A stretch of DNA of 64,000 nt from Macrothele yani (GCA_039090855.1 CM077010.1:43976905-44040904); one strand, 5' to 3'; counted from the first letter of the stretch, positions 33,495-44,344 are shown. Notes: generated from the sequence alone by a model not told the origin. Made by a program: numbers and translations.

Positions 33495-34030
33495 CAGCAA
33501 AGTTTGTGCACTTTGGGTTTCAAAGGCGTTGACATTTGATCTGAAGTCGTTTCGTGTCGCCATCTCCACAACGTTTCTCATCGCTTTAAGTCCGTGGGAA
33601 AGGCATTTCTGCCGCAGATCGTGACCAGTGACGAGACCTCAGTTAATTATTTTACTTCAAAAACCAAGCGAGACAGCTGTGAATGGGGCCACAAGGATTC
33701 CTCACGAGCGAAAATCCTAAGGCAGGGCCATCTGCTGGAAAACTAATGACCTACTATATTCTCAGACGCAAACGGGGTTCTCCTGCGGATTTTCTTTCAC
33801 AGTAAGAAAAACTGAATGCGTAGTATAACGCCATGATCGTAGAACCAAAGCTTCGACCTGTCTTCCGCAAGAAGATAATACGAAAATTCTGAAAGCCGGT
33901 CATGCTGTCGCATGACAATGCTATTCCACATACGGCTCACGCAACAACGAGAGCTGTGGCATCAATAGGCTGGGTCCTGCAATAATGTCTTAGCTCCAAG
34001 TGATTTCCATATGTCTCGCCTACTTTAGGC
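33495..34030 (+). pseudogene. Mariner-like transposase relic
   Basis: Read across frames: LPQIVTSDETSVNYFTSKTK (first catalytic aspartate in SDE, family form GDETW), a SCEWGHKDS block, a DANGVLL strand, an LSHDNAIPHTAHATT-like second block near 33905 and an APSDFHM third block near 34000. Stops and shifts are numerous. The N-terminal domain is not recognisable to the left. Confidence 0.75.
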
Positions 34031-34775
34031 ACATTTAGGACGAAATTCATTACAGATGCACAACTATAGGAGCGTGTACTGCAGTGCTATGATAGCAACC
34101 CAAATCTTTCTACATGGTTGTAATGCAATCTTCAACAGAGAAGCAATAAATGTGTTCGTATTGAGAAAGAGACACAGAAAAGGACCCATAGTTTGGTAAT
34201 TTATTCCTGCTAGTTTCTTTTCTACATAAAACTGTCCAGGTGAACCTTGATGCACCTACATGCATTACATTAGATCCTCAAGCAACAATTCTGATTACAT
34301 TGGTCACAAAAAGTTAGGACATTGCAGTTTCGAAGAGAAAAGGTATTGATATGCAAATTTAGCGACTACTGGACACGATAACTCTTAACAACAAAAATAA
34401 ACTGTTTGTTTGTGGCAAAGACTCCATATGCCAAATCATACAGTATTTGTCATGCTGATTACAAGTCTGCTTGCTAAATTGGGCTATCGGGTATAGTTCT
34501 CGAGTAACTTGTTGTTTCAATGTACAATAAGCTGGCAATTACTTACACTTACCTTAACCTGTTGTTTCAGTGTACAATAATACAAGCAATTAAAAACACT
34601 TACCTTAAAAAGCAGTTCTTTTAGATTATCTTCTGCACTTTGGTTGTACTACGTCACATTTTAGAGTCCAACAGTAATCAGCTAGGACTTTAGGGCTCCA
34701 TTTTCCTTTATAAGTGGTTTTCTATGGTACATATGTCCTAACGAAACCGTTCTTCGTGCTCATCGCTTACAGTTC
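34031..34775. other. No gene recognised
   Basis: A ~35-bp motif (TTGTTTCAATGTACAATAAG) occurs twice near 34510 and 34565; otherwise nothing. Confidence 0.45.
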
Positions 34776-35269
34776 CTAATCCCCGTGGGAAAAAGTCCAG
34801 ATGCGAGTGAAAAAATGTATTTTAAGGGATATATTGCATTCCATGGCCTTATAGTTTTCGAGAAGCTCGGTAACAAGTTCTTTATAATTTTCTGTCTTCC
34901 GGTTACCTAAAAAGTTCAGTACCACATCTTTAAAGGACTTCCATGCAACAGCTTCAGTCTCAAACAAAGTGCCTTCAAATGCAAGATCACGCATAAGTTC
35001 CCTTATTTGTAGACCAATAAGAATACCTTCTTTAATTTTGGCTTCAGCTATTTTGGAGAACTTGTTCCTTAGAAAACGAAAAGCTTCTTCATCTTTATTT
35101 AATGCCTTTACAATTTTTTTATCAAATCCAGTTTGATGTGAAGAGGTGGTAACTACTAGTTTTGAGAACTTAATAAAGGCTCAGCAACAACATTTTCTGT
35201 AGATGACAATCCGATTTTTGGTGTAAATGTGACAAGGATGGTAAGTCAGATAATATCTGAAAATTTGAA

Positions 35270-35351
35270 AATTTCATCGTCCTGGAGCGGAACTCGGACC
35301 CGCGTTTCCCAGATAGCGCCCGGGTATGCTAACCACTACACCACCCAGAAC
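35270..35351 (-). tRNA. tRNA-like unit, distal copy of the dimer
   Basis: Reads TCTGGGTGGTGTAGTGGTTA at its start, then CCCGGGCGCTATCTGGG and GGGTCCGAGTTCC. The Asp/Gly/Glu-like A box is strong; the B box has CCGAGT for TCGAAT. Degenerate. Confidence 0.55.
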
Positions 35352-35601
35352 AACCAAGTCTCAAGTTTCCGATTAATTTGAATAACACCATCACAGGATT
35401 CGTTAGTTGAAGCAACCATAATTCATGTTTAGCGAATCTGGAAGTTAAGAATCCTATCCCTTGGTTCCCCGGAGAAGCAGATGTATCATGAAAGGAATAC
35501 GAGATTACTCCATATAATACAATTTTTGAAGATGACAATCGGATTTTTGGTGTAAATGTGACAAGGATGGTAAGTCAGATAATATCCGAAAATTTGAAAA
35601 T

Positions 35602-35682
35602 TTCATCGTCCTATAGCGGGACACGAACCTGCGTCTCCCAGACAGCGCCCGGGTGTGCTAACCACTACACCACCCAGAAAGA
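35602..35682 (-). tRNA. tRNA-like unit, proximal copy of the dimer
   Basis: Same as the distal copy with AGGTTCGTGTCCC as its B box. Spacing to the other unit is about 331 bp. Confidence 0.55.
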
Positions 35683-36704
35683 CCAAGTCTCCGATTAATT
35701 TGAATATCACCATCACAGGATTCTCTAGTCGAAGCAACCGGCATTTCAATACAACATTTTCATTACCTGGAATTAAGGACTCATTTTTAGGCCAGGTCTT
35801 TTTAATGTAATGATAATTTCTGTCCCTACTGTTCCATTCACAGAGGAAGCGGCAGTATTTCGAATATCCAAGTTGTAGACCAAGGAGTAAAGCTATCACT
35901 TTAAGATCGCCACAAATATTCCAGGAGTGTTTTTTGTATACTACACTTTGAAGCAATAGTTTCATATTTGCATATGTTTCTTTCATGTATGCAACAGGTA
36001 CTGACGGATACATGCTTCCGTTATAGAGAAGGACAGCTTTTAATCTTGGTTTTTTAGGAATCTGTAAAATTTATTCTTTCTTCAAGTTTGTCTTGCTGTC
36101 CTGCCGCTTTAAACAATAAGTCTATATCATTGCAGAACACAAGATCCCCACTCTTCCAATATAAGTGTTTAAAATCTTTCTGTCGTCGACGAAAACTACA
36201 TACCTTTGTACTTCATTGTAAAAGATTCCATCCCTTCAATCTTGAAGCCAATATTTCGGCCTGACTTTTTGTTAAATGTAGGTCAGGAACCAGATCATTT
36301 AATTCTTCCTGAGGCACAAAACCTTCCGAAAAATCAGGGTCTTGTTTTACTTCAATAACTTCTTTCTTGTGAGGATTTCGTTCATCAGTATCACTTTCAT
36401 CTAAACTCCATGACTGTGAAGGTACAGGATCAGGTCTAACGGCGGAAGGAATATTGGGATACTGAATAGTGTCTTTGGTCTTAGCTGTAATTCCAGATAT
36501 CTTAGTGATGCAGAAGTAATAGTCTGTTGAGTGGTCTTTCGGTTCTCTCCAAACCATTGGTACCACAAATGGCATTTGACGTGATCCATTCAACCAGCCA
36601 ATCAACAAAGTTACACATAAATTACAATAAATGTAAGGCGCCCAAGATTTATCATCATTACCCATTTTGCACTGAAAATATAGTTCATACGATTTTCTAA
36701 TCAA

Positions 36705-37340
36705 CGGTGTGAAATGTCGCCTTTAAGGCTTTATCCACAAATGTACCAGAAACTGTTTGGATGGTTCACACAAGTACGCGATTATTATTTGACTTACACT
36801 TTGCACAATCCACACTATTTTTTGAAACCACGAGAAAACGCACATCTTTCAATACGATTAAATGCATTCGAATGTCAAAAGTTCTGCCTTGTTCACTTTT
36901 CCCAGAAAGGAATGCTCAACAGGAAGTAATAGCGCCAGTATGCCTACTCTCAGGGACACATATATCCTGACTACAGACAGATGTCTCCGTTGGGAAACAT
37001 GGGAAAATTTCTTTAAGTAATACAACATTCACCCCAATAGATATTTCTATTACAAGAAATTGGAGCCCATTGGAGCAACTGTGACTTCATATTTGGTTTC
37101 AGCACCCGTACATACAAACAAAGCCTTTAAAGTTTTCTTTGTAGCAAAACCATTGTTGTTCAGTGTTATCAGCATGGATAGCTACGTTATATGTAAATTA
37201 GCTTAATGAAAACACAGCACGTGACGTGTGAGCTCCGATAGAAATACCCTGCGAGAAATGGAAAACGGTTCGTTTTACTGCATGGTCTAGAAGATTGTTG
37301 AATGTATTGCCTTTAGTGTCCGACTGACTTGAAATCATAT
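36705..37340. other. No gene recognised
   Basis: Overlapping plus frames of about 70 codons near 36714-36970 show no domain. It may be the remaining 5' side of the TE-like gene. Confidence 0.4.
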
Positions 37341-37835
37341 CCAGAAGCATTGAAAACAGAAATAGAGCTGTTGACATGTTACAGGCAGGTGTACTGCAGA
37401 TCGAGGTGGCTGCTGCTTTAGAAGTTTCGCAAAGTGTAGTACGTCGGTAAGATTTTTACGTCATGGAAATGTTACAGATCGACCTAGGAGTAGTCGCCTA
37501 AGGATAACCACCAGGAGACAAGACTTCTACCTGAGAGTGCTCGGAGAAGGCTTAATATCACCAGTAACCAACTACGGGAATCACTTCGAGCTGCTTCTGG
37601 TGTCACAGCATATACTCAAAAGGTACTGAACCGCTTTCACGAGCAAGGAACCTGCTGAGATGCATAGATATGGACGACAGCTTACCGTCTTCAAAGATGT
37701 ACTTGGGTCCAATATAGTACATATCATGGAATGCAGAGTGACACCATGTACTTTTCACAGACGAATCCCGTTTCACTCTTTATCCTGATACTCGATGAGG
37801 GCAAGTGTGGAGGAAATCCTGCACACGAATTCAAC

Positions 37836-38440
37836 TGCACCGTGTACAGTCCGTCCACCTTTACCAGCGGCATTCAGTTCTGTTCTGGGCATGAGTGTAT
37901 TTCAATGGCCGTACTTTGTATATTTGTCAAGATAACAAAAAGCCCCAGTGACACGAAACGAGATCATTGTGATCATTGACACTGTTTCACGACGCTACAA
38001 TTGTACATTCATCCCGTTTCCTAAACGACAATATGACCAATCACCGTGTCTGGAGCGGTGATTGGTCGGATTGTAATCTAGAAAATGGTGATTGGTCAGA
38101 TTATCTAGATTGTCATCTAGAAAACGATGATTGGTCGGATTGTCTACTAGATTACTTCCCAGCTGGTGAATGGTCCTTCAGGAAGAAACTGCACTGAAAT
38201 AACGAATGCAACTGCACTGTGTGCAGACTGTCCACCCTTACAAGCCGCAGTCAGTTATGTTCTGGGCAGGAGTGTATTTTAATGGCCGTGCTTCTTTGCA
38301 CATTTGTAAAGGTAACCAAATGCCTCAGTGACGCGATACGAAATCATTGTGCCCATTGACACTCTTTCACGACGCTACTATTGGATATTCATTTCGTTTT
38401 CCAGATGACAATGCGACCAATCACCGTTCCTGGAGTGGTG
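37836..38440. repeat. Direct duplication of ~230 bp within the Tc1 relic
   Basis: 37836-38069 recurs at about 38205-38440 with roughly 85-90% similarity (for example GTTCTGGGCATGAGTGTATT and GTTCTGGGCAGGAGTGTATT). Each copy is followed by a minisatellite block. Confidence 0.85.
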
Positions 38441-38735
38441 ATTGGTCGGATTGTCATCTAGAAAACGATGATTGGTCGGATTGTCATCTAGAAAACGGTT
38501 ATTGGTCGGATTGTATCTAGATTTTCATCTATAAAACAGTGACTGGTTGGATTGTATCTAGATTGTCATCTATAAAACAGTGATTGGTTGGATTGTATCT
38601 ATATTGTCATCTAGAAAACGCTGATTGGTCGGACTGCATTTAGATTGTCATCCAGAAAACGCTGATTGGTCGGATTGTATCTAGATTGTCATCTGGAAAT
38701 GGCGATTGGTCGAATTATCATCTAGATTACTTCTC
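38050..38735. repeat. ATTGGTCGGATTGT minisatellite
   Basis: Units of about 30 and 41 bp built on GATTGGTCGGATTGTATCTA and GATTGTCATCTAGAAAACG recur about a dozen times in two blocks. The seed is a palindrome, GACCAATCACCG ... CGGTGATTGGTC, at 38036-38068 and 38416-38446, so expansion may have begun at a hairpin. Confidence 0.85.
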
Positions 38736-39010
38736 AGCTCCTGAATGGTCCTTCAAGAGCTGAGAAGTAATAGAATTGAATCGTTGCAGCTGCCTCCGAG
38801 AATTCCTGACCGTAATCCAATTGACAACATTTGGAACGCTGTACAGCGACGTCTGGATAACCACGTTCCATACCCTAGTACACTAGCGGACCTCTGTAAC
38901 ATGTTGCCTGTAAAATGTGACGAGTTGCCCCAGATACCCATCAATATTGTCATTGCAAGTATGCCTCGTTGACGTCAAGACGTTCTCAGACACAAAAATG
39001 TTGATACCGG

Positions 39011-40590
39011 GTACTGAAATCCAGACATGTGGATATTCTCCGAATGCAGTGCTACTTAGTTGTGTGCCGAATTGCACAATACATTGTTCTTGTAAACGCG
39101 ATCTTTATCGCTTGTGTTACGTAGCCTCACAGACTTTATTTCAGTAGATATTACTTCAGTCAGATACATACTTCATTCATTTCATGCAATATCACTAACG
39201 TTTTGTGACTGTATAATAAGCTTTTATTTCCTTTTGGAATTTCTTAATACAAAAACAGAAGTGGGTATATTATGTTTTGTTTTGTGAGTGGGAAAATGCA
39301 AATTTAGAGGCAAGCGGTCGCTCAAAACCAAAGCAGAAATGTTCTCCAAGCATTCGTTTAGGCGTCATTGAGTACACTGCTAAGGATGTCACGTAACAAG
39401 TACTTAGGAAGGCTTGTTTACCAAGTAGATGCTGCGCTTTCTTGAATTCTACTGGGAAATGGGCTATGAAATGAGTGTTCCATTTGAATGTTTTCCTTTG
39501 AGAAATTCAGACGTTTGCCGTCAGCATTGCTGTTTTCGTCATTGTTATTCTAAAACAGTAAAGCGGCGTTAAAATTCTGAATTTGTATATAGCTTTAGTT
39601 TCCCAAAAGAGAAACAAAAGCACATTTGCTTTCACAGATCTGCCTGATCTACTAATATTTTGTGCAAAATATCTTTTCAGAATGCAAGTCTCTCGATGAA
39701 GATTTTTATAGCAAGCCTTTGTGAGAGTACCCAGGCTCAGCCAGATGTCCAATTTTTATCAAATCCATTTTTAAATGGGTTATTATAAATTAATCAATAC
39801 ACCTTTCCTTTCCAGGGCAAAGCAGACAGAAGGTATTTATGCTGTTCTCTCCTTTGCTCTTCTTATTATTATGCAAATGTTACGGCTCTAACATCACGAT
39901 GATCTTGTAAGATATGAATAATATTTTCCATAAAAAGGATTCCCTTTTTCTCCGACGCATCCCTTTATCGCTGAGGAAAAATTTCTCAACCAAAGAATTT
40001 CATGAATTTCATCAAAATCTGAATGGAAAAAGGTTCTTTAACTCACTTGTTGTTTTAGCACGAGGAATGCTTTTGTGTGGAACTGCGTTAGCACGGAATT
40101 AGGCCATTATCCACCGTAACAAGGATCAACATAAAAGGGAAAGAAATTCCAACCGGGAACAAAAGCGAGAGATACAGACATCAACCTTTTGTAACGTTTT
40201 TCCAGTTTTTCTGAGAAATGTTGTTTTGAAATTCTGGAAGCTAAATACCCATTAGAACATTCTTTCATGCATTATTAAACTGTACGCGCGAGTCACACGC
40301 GTTGAATTTAGAGACAGTTCAGCTGCAGATCAATTCACCATGCATGTCAAAATGCTTTCACAGTTCGTTTCAATCTCATTGTTCTTATTCGCATTCAAAA
40401 TAGCGTCAAGAATATACTTTCTCTCTAATTTTTATTTAAGAACAGAAAATTCAAACTTAAAGCCACAGTTTAGCACCGTATTTCGAATTTAATCTATTGT
40501 CCGAACAAATGAGAAGCCATCTAAGTGTTACAAGATCCTCTTTTGACGAAAACACGTCTCATATTCCGAATGTTATGCAATCTCGGTGAG
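39011..40590. other. No gene recognised
   Basis: AT-rich, frames under 82 codons, no repeats evident by eye. Confidence 0.5.
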
Positions 40591-40604
40591 CGGAACTCCC
40601 TTTA

Positions 40605-41095
40605 CGAGACTCGAGACAATTACTTGTTCGGGCATAGGTACGAGAAACACATCCGGTCACCGTGATTTTTTGCGTGCGATTGGACATTGTCCATGGTCAG
40701 GTTTTGACGTTTTCATATTCCCGAAATTCCGTGTCATTGAGGAATAATCGTCCAAAAACTTGCATTTTTAGGGGTTTTCACGGTATGTTTAGAAGAGGTC
40801 GTTTGTTACCTATCTCCTCCGAAGATCTTCAGCTAATCGGGGTGACACTTGCCACGGAGGAAAGGAAAGACATGTGAAGTGACATGAGGTTGGTATCATT
40901 TTGATTGGTGGTGTCGTATAAAAACAATGATCATCAAAAAACTGACCAATTTTAGTAATAATTGAAAAATTCCGTTCCCCATAGGAGGTTCGGAACAATT
41001 TGTTGTTCGGGCATAGGTTCGAGATGACGCATCCGATCACCGTGATTTTTGGCATGCGATTGAACATCGTCCATGGTCAGGTTTTGACGCCTTCC
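40605..41095. repeat. Pair of ~100-bp direct repeats
   Basis: GTTCGGGCATAGGTACGAGA ... TCCATGGTCAGGTTTTGACG at 40626-40711 recurs at 41004-41091, 378 bp apart, with about 85% similarity. The plus frames over both read an ITVIF/VHGQVLT peptide, probably a shadow. Could be ends of an unrecognised element. Confidence 0.6.
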
Positions 41096-41189
41096 GATTT
41101 TGCAACAGCTTCGCTCCAAATTTACCAACTGTACCCGAGTTATCGGTTACCGTTGGCGGCTTGTCCTAGTAACATTTTACATACATATA

Positions 41190-42564
41190 CAGAGGATGGA
41201 CAGAATAATGTGAGTACCGCGCTCAGAGACGTGACTTTTAATGCAGCTGCGTACGTCGCAATAGGCAAAGGTATTTACCACATTTTGGTCGTAACTGCTT
41301 TGCTTAAAACCTCGAGGTCCGGTTTAAGTACACTTAAAGTGTCTAGTTGCAAAATCTCTTTGAGGGTGACGACGAAATCAGAGACTTAACGGATTTCGAA
41401 AGAGGGCCAATTATTCGTGCCCGGCTAGTTGGTGCATCAGTGACAACAGTCCCCAGGGTAGTGGGGGTATCGAGAGGTACTGTGTCTGACGTCATGACAG
41501 CATACCGTGTTCGTGGCAAAACCTCGTCTGCGAAACACAAGAGCGGCCTGAAAGCGATCCTGACTGATAAAGACAGGAGAGCATTAAAGAGGATTGCTAC
41601 CAATAATAATAAGACCACGGTTCCAAAAACTAGCGTGAAGCTCAATGTGCATCTCCAGAACCCAGTATCAACATCAACAGTGCGCACAGAACTGCATGAG
41701 CAAGATATTCATGGCAGAGCTGGTATTGGAAAATCTCTGGTGACCTGGATGAATGTACAACGGCGACGGCAGTGGTGCAAGGAGCATACAACGTGGACTG
41801 CTGATGAATGGAAGCGTATTATGTGGTCGGATAAATCCACATTCACACTATTCCCCACAGCAGTATGTGTTTGCGTGTGAAGAACACCGTCAGAAGCGTA
41901 TGCAAGGAGCATACAACGTGGACTGCTGATGAATGGAAGCGTATTATGTGGTCGGATAAATCCACATTCACACTATTCCCCACAGCAGTATGTGTTTGCG
42001 TGTGAAGAACACCGTCAGAAGCGTACAATCCAGACTATCTGTTCCCAACAATGCAGCATGGTGGTGGTTTTATCATGCTCTGGGTGGTCGTGGTTTTTAG
42101 CAGTATCCTGATCACCTTGAAAAGACAGATGACCGGCAGGGAGTATGAAACCATTTTGGCAGACCAAGTCCATGGTTCAGGCATTGTTTCCTGAAGGGAT
42201 GCCACCCATGAAGATGATAACGCCACAGTTCGCAGAGCTCGGGATGTCCAATCATGGTTTGAGTAACATGAGAACAAACTTTCACACCTTCCCCACTTAC
42301 TAGACATAAACACCATCGAGCCACTGTGGTCCATGTTAGAAATCAGAGTAAGATCCCGTTTTTCTTCTCCTGCATCTCTCAAAGACCAGGAGCTGTTTGT
42401 GCATGAAGAATGATATAACATCCCACTAACCAACATTCAGAATTAGTAGGTGTCCATTGCAAAGAGGATTCAGGCGGTTTTGAATGCCAAAGGTGGTCTC
42501 ACACCCTACCAAGTACGCAAAACCTACTTTTCCTAGGTGTTCTCATTATTGTGTCCATCCCCTG
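41190..42564 (+). mobile_element. Tc1-like element with tandem-duplicated catalytic segment
   Basis: TIRs CAGAGGATGGACAGAATAAT and, at right, CAGGGGATGGACACAATAAT with TA on both sides (41188-41189, 42565-42566). The frame 41347-41880 includes a helix-turn-helix (PRVVGVSRGTVSDVMTAYRV), a middle domain (NVHLQNPVSTSTVRTELHEQ) and TWTADEWKRIMWSDKSTFTLF with the first aspartate. A perfect 125-bp tandem duplication follows. The remainder, from AYNPDYLF-like text near 42025, has DDNATVRRARDVQSWF (second aspartate), NTIEPLWSMLEIRVRS (glutamate) and a final RIQAVLNAKGGLTPY, with shifts between them. Confidence 0.9.
41776..42025 (+). repeat. Exact 125-bp tandem duplication
   Basis: 41776-41900 and 41901-42025 appear identical by eye. 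The unit carries the IMWSDKSTF block, so the transposase would contain it twice, with a stop (TGA at 41878) in each. Identity implies a very recent event or an assembly artefact. Confidence 0.9.
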
Positions 42565-42906
42565 TACACAACCCTAAGATGTTCTCCGAGTTTCAGAGGT
42601 TAGCTCAACAAAGAAATACAAAACACCAGATAATTTTTTACTGATTACTTCTTACTGTTGCCTTATCAAAGTTCTTCATTTACAGCGATCTTGGCACATA
42701 ACTCGGGCTTCACTGACATCCATCACATGACGTACACAATACCTCCTACTCTTCACGTATAACCTTTTTCTCATGCAGACACTCCTGAATCTGACCCTCC
42801 CATGACTTCCTTGGTCTTCTTCTGCCTTTCTTTCCTGCCACTTGTGCTGAAAATTTTTTCCTGGTAAGCAATTCATCCCTCATTCTTTCACCATGACCAA
42901 ACCATT

Positions 42907-43069
42907 TGTGACGTACCTGCCAGCAGAACGCACACGACATAAAGGTACATAGCAATCAGAATGAACGTCTGCGTAGCTCAGTTGGTAGAGCAACTTGTTC
43001 CGGAATAAGCGGACTCGGGTTCGAATCCCGGCGTAGACCAAAAATGACGGAGAAATTTACTTCGTTATA
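42907..43069 (+). repeat. 5' LTR of TRIM locus B
   Basis: It lacks the 18-bp lead duplication seen at locus A. Contains the tRNA-like unit 42967-43039. Confidence 0.9.
42967..43039 (+). tRNA. tRNA-like sequence inside the 5' LTR (locus B)
   Basis: Acceptor GTCTGCG/CGTAGAC pairs 7 bp. Compared with locus A, the fourth pair is U-A instead of C-G, a double change that keeps the pairing. The T arm TCGGG-TTCGAAT-CCCGG and D arm GCTC/GAGC are good. The anticodon arm again only fits the shifted register CTTGT/ATAAG with loop TCCGGA. Confidence 0.82.
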
Positions 43070-43331
43070 ATGGCACCCGAACTATCCGGATGACCCGACC
43101 GTTCAAAATCTCGCAATGGTGTGCTGTTATTTCCACACCGCGAGATAGGGAAAATCAGAGAATCCCTTCTCCAGCGTTTCGAAAACTCAATGTGTGCGAC
43201 GTTGCATTCCACACACCAGATTGACTGGGAGTTCTCAAGTGCACGTTCTACAGTGGATGGCTGCCTGGAACGATTCATGGTCACGGCTGACCCGTGGGCC
43301 ATGCCCCCGGCCCTCTTTCGGGGGGGGGGAA

Positions 43332-43494
43332 TGTGACGTACCTGCCAGCAGGACGCACACGACATAAAGGTACATAGCAATCAGAATGAACGTCTGCGTA
43401 GCTCAGTTGGTAGAGCGACTTGTTCCGGAATAAGCGGACTCGGGTTCGAATCCCTGCGTAGACCAAAAATGACGGAGAAATTTACTTTGTTATA
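43332..43494 (+). repeat. 3' LTR of TRIM locus B
   Basis: Differences from the 5' LTR: AGGACG for AGAACG, GAGCGAC for GAGCAAC, CCCTGCG for CCCGGCG and CTTTGTT for CTTCGTT. Confidence 0.9.
43392..43464 (+). tRNA. tRNA-like sequence inside the 3' LTR (locus B)
   Basis: As the 5' copy, with one T-stem substitution (CCCTG for CCCGG) that breaks a pair. Confidence 0.78.
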
Positions 43495-44014
43495 CATTTA
43501 AAAACATTAATCTCCACCTTGCTAGCAACATTTTGACTCACATTACACAACTGCAACACATCTTCCTTTCTCACACAATCAGAACGTGTCTTTCCACAAA
43601 CCCACGTAAGTAACGCATCTCCCCAGTACACAAGTGATTCGTATGTCACTTCTGCAAAACCCAGGTTTCACTGCCATACGTAACAGTAGAAATAATTACA
43701 TTTTCATAAGCAGCCATTCAGGACTCTTGAGAAACCATCATTCCTGTGAAAACCTGCTAACGCAGCCGCGACTTTCAATGAATAATTCACTCGCAAACAA
43801 ATTTCACCATCTAATTTGTTCTCTCTGTCAAACATGCTTCCTAAGTACTTCTTCGCTTGAAAACCATAACTTTGGTTTTTCCCTTATATATATTCAGTTT
43901 AAAATGTTAAAAAGGATTGTTAACATATAAGCACGACTCAAGTGTTCCGTATGAACATTCCATGATGCTCAGCCGGTGTGAAAATTTGAGGTGAGAACGT
44001 TATAGTATATTTCA

Positions 44015-44275
44015 ATAGGATGTATATAGGCAGAAGGCCTAGTCACGTCTCATATAAGTTCATTCCGTTTCTCATGTGAATAGGATGTACATAGGCAGGA
44101 GCCCGAGTGGAGTCTCATATAAGTTTATTCCGTTTCTCAGGTGAATAGGATGTACATAGACAGGAGGCCGAGTGGAGTCGCATATAGGTTCATTCCGTTG
44201 TGTGAATAGAGTGCACATAGGCAGGAGGCCGAGTCGCATCTCACATATGTTCATTCCGTTTTTCATGCGTTTCAA
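44015..44275. repeat. Four copies of a ~64-bp tandem repeat
   Basis: Units contain GAATAGGATGTACATAGGCA, GGAGGCCGAGTGGAGTC and CATTCCGTTTCTCA; the outer copies are more diverged. Confidence 0.9.
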
Positions 44276-44344
44276 AGACAGAGCCAGAAACTGGGTGCCT
44301 GACGTAACAAAATGTGGTCTTGGAGACATCGTATAAATGATTTC

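Larger units (their letters stand above)
35198..35750 (-). mobile_element. Dimeric tRNA-bearing retroelement
   Basis: Two ~215-bp direct repeats (35206-35418 and 35535-35745) are separated by ~115 bp of other sequence. An 11-bp target duplication ACAACATTTTC (35187-35197, 35751-35761) flanks the whole, so both repeats arrived together. On the minus strand each repeat has a tRNA-like centre with A box TGGTGTAGTGGTTAGCA and a B-box-like element. No primer-binding site or purine tract is evident, so either a dimeric SINE or an unusual LTR-like element is possible. Confidence 0.75.
34776..36704 (-). pseudogene. TE-like multicopy arthropod gene, interrupted
   Basis: Minus-strand frames 36704-36213 (163 codons), about 36200-36060, 36013-35750, 35140-34995 and 34994-34776 form one protein with a few shifts. 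Recognisable blocks: MGNDDKSWAPYIYCNLC and VVPMVWREPKDHSTDYYFC (Cys-rich front, possibly zinc-binding), LNDLVPDLHLTKSQAEILAS, ICGDLKVIALLLGLQLGYSK, FLCEWNSRDRNYHYI, KIKEGILIGLQIRELM and NFLGNRKTENYKELVTELL. I know this protein type as a large, repeated family in arthropods and cnidarians, likely transposon-derived, function unknown. The C-terminal end breaks at a frameshift near 34800. A 553-bp tRNA-bearing insert splits it. Confidence 0.7.
37360..39010 (+). pseudogene. Tc1-like transposase relic expanded by tandem repeats
   Basis: The N-terminal helix-turn-helix is read near 37395-37450 (QIEVAAALEVSQSVV-like), then RRRLNITSNQLRESLRAASG, and the first catalytic block near 37755 with FTDESRFTLYPDT spread over frames. 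A DN-x-x-x-HR block near 38025 should be the second aspartate. The C-terminal frame 38745-38972 keeps PDRNPIDNIWNAVQRRLDNH (the catalytic glutamate is aspartate here) and ASMPR. Between second and third blocks the element has swollen by about 700 bp of duplication and minisatellite. Confidence 0.82.
42907..43494 (+). mobile_element. TRIM with tRNA-bearing LTRs, locus B
   Basis: Two 163-bp direct repeats (42907-43069, 43332-43494), TGTGACGTACC...TTATA, differ at four positions by my count. The primer-binding site TGGCACCCGAACTATCCGG starts two bases after the 5' repeat, and the purine tract CGGGGGGGGGAA abuts the 3' repeat. The duplication CATT is at 42903-42906 and 43495-43498. The interior (262 bp) is 113 bp longer than in locus A; the first ~110 bp are homologous (CGACCGTTCAAAATCTCGCA) and the rest is new sequence with no coding capacity. 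Confidence 0.92.
42650..43930 (-). pseudogene. LINE reverse-transcriptase C-terminal relic split by TRIM B
   Basis: The minus-strand reading before the insertion (about 43760-43500) includes LLTWVCGKTRSDCVRKEDV and ASKVEINVFK. After it (42902-42690) comes FGHGERMRDELLTRK, then KGRRRPRKSWEGQIQECLHE, the basic tail seen in many LINE reverse transcriptases. The two halves join in frame once the TRIM and one copy of its CATT duplication are removed. No catalytic core is visible. Confidence 0.8.
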
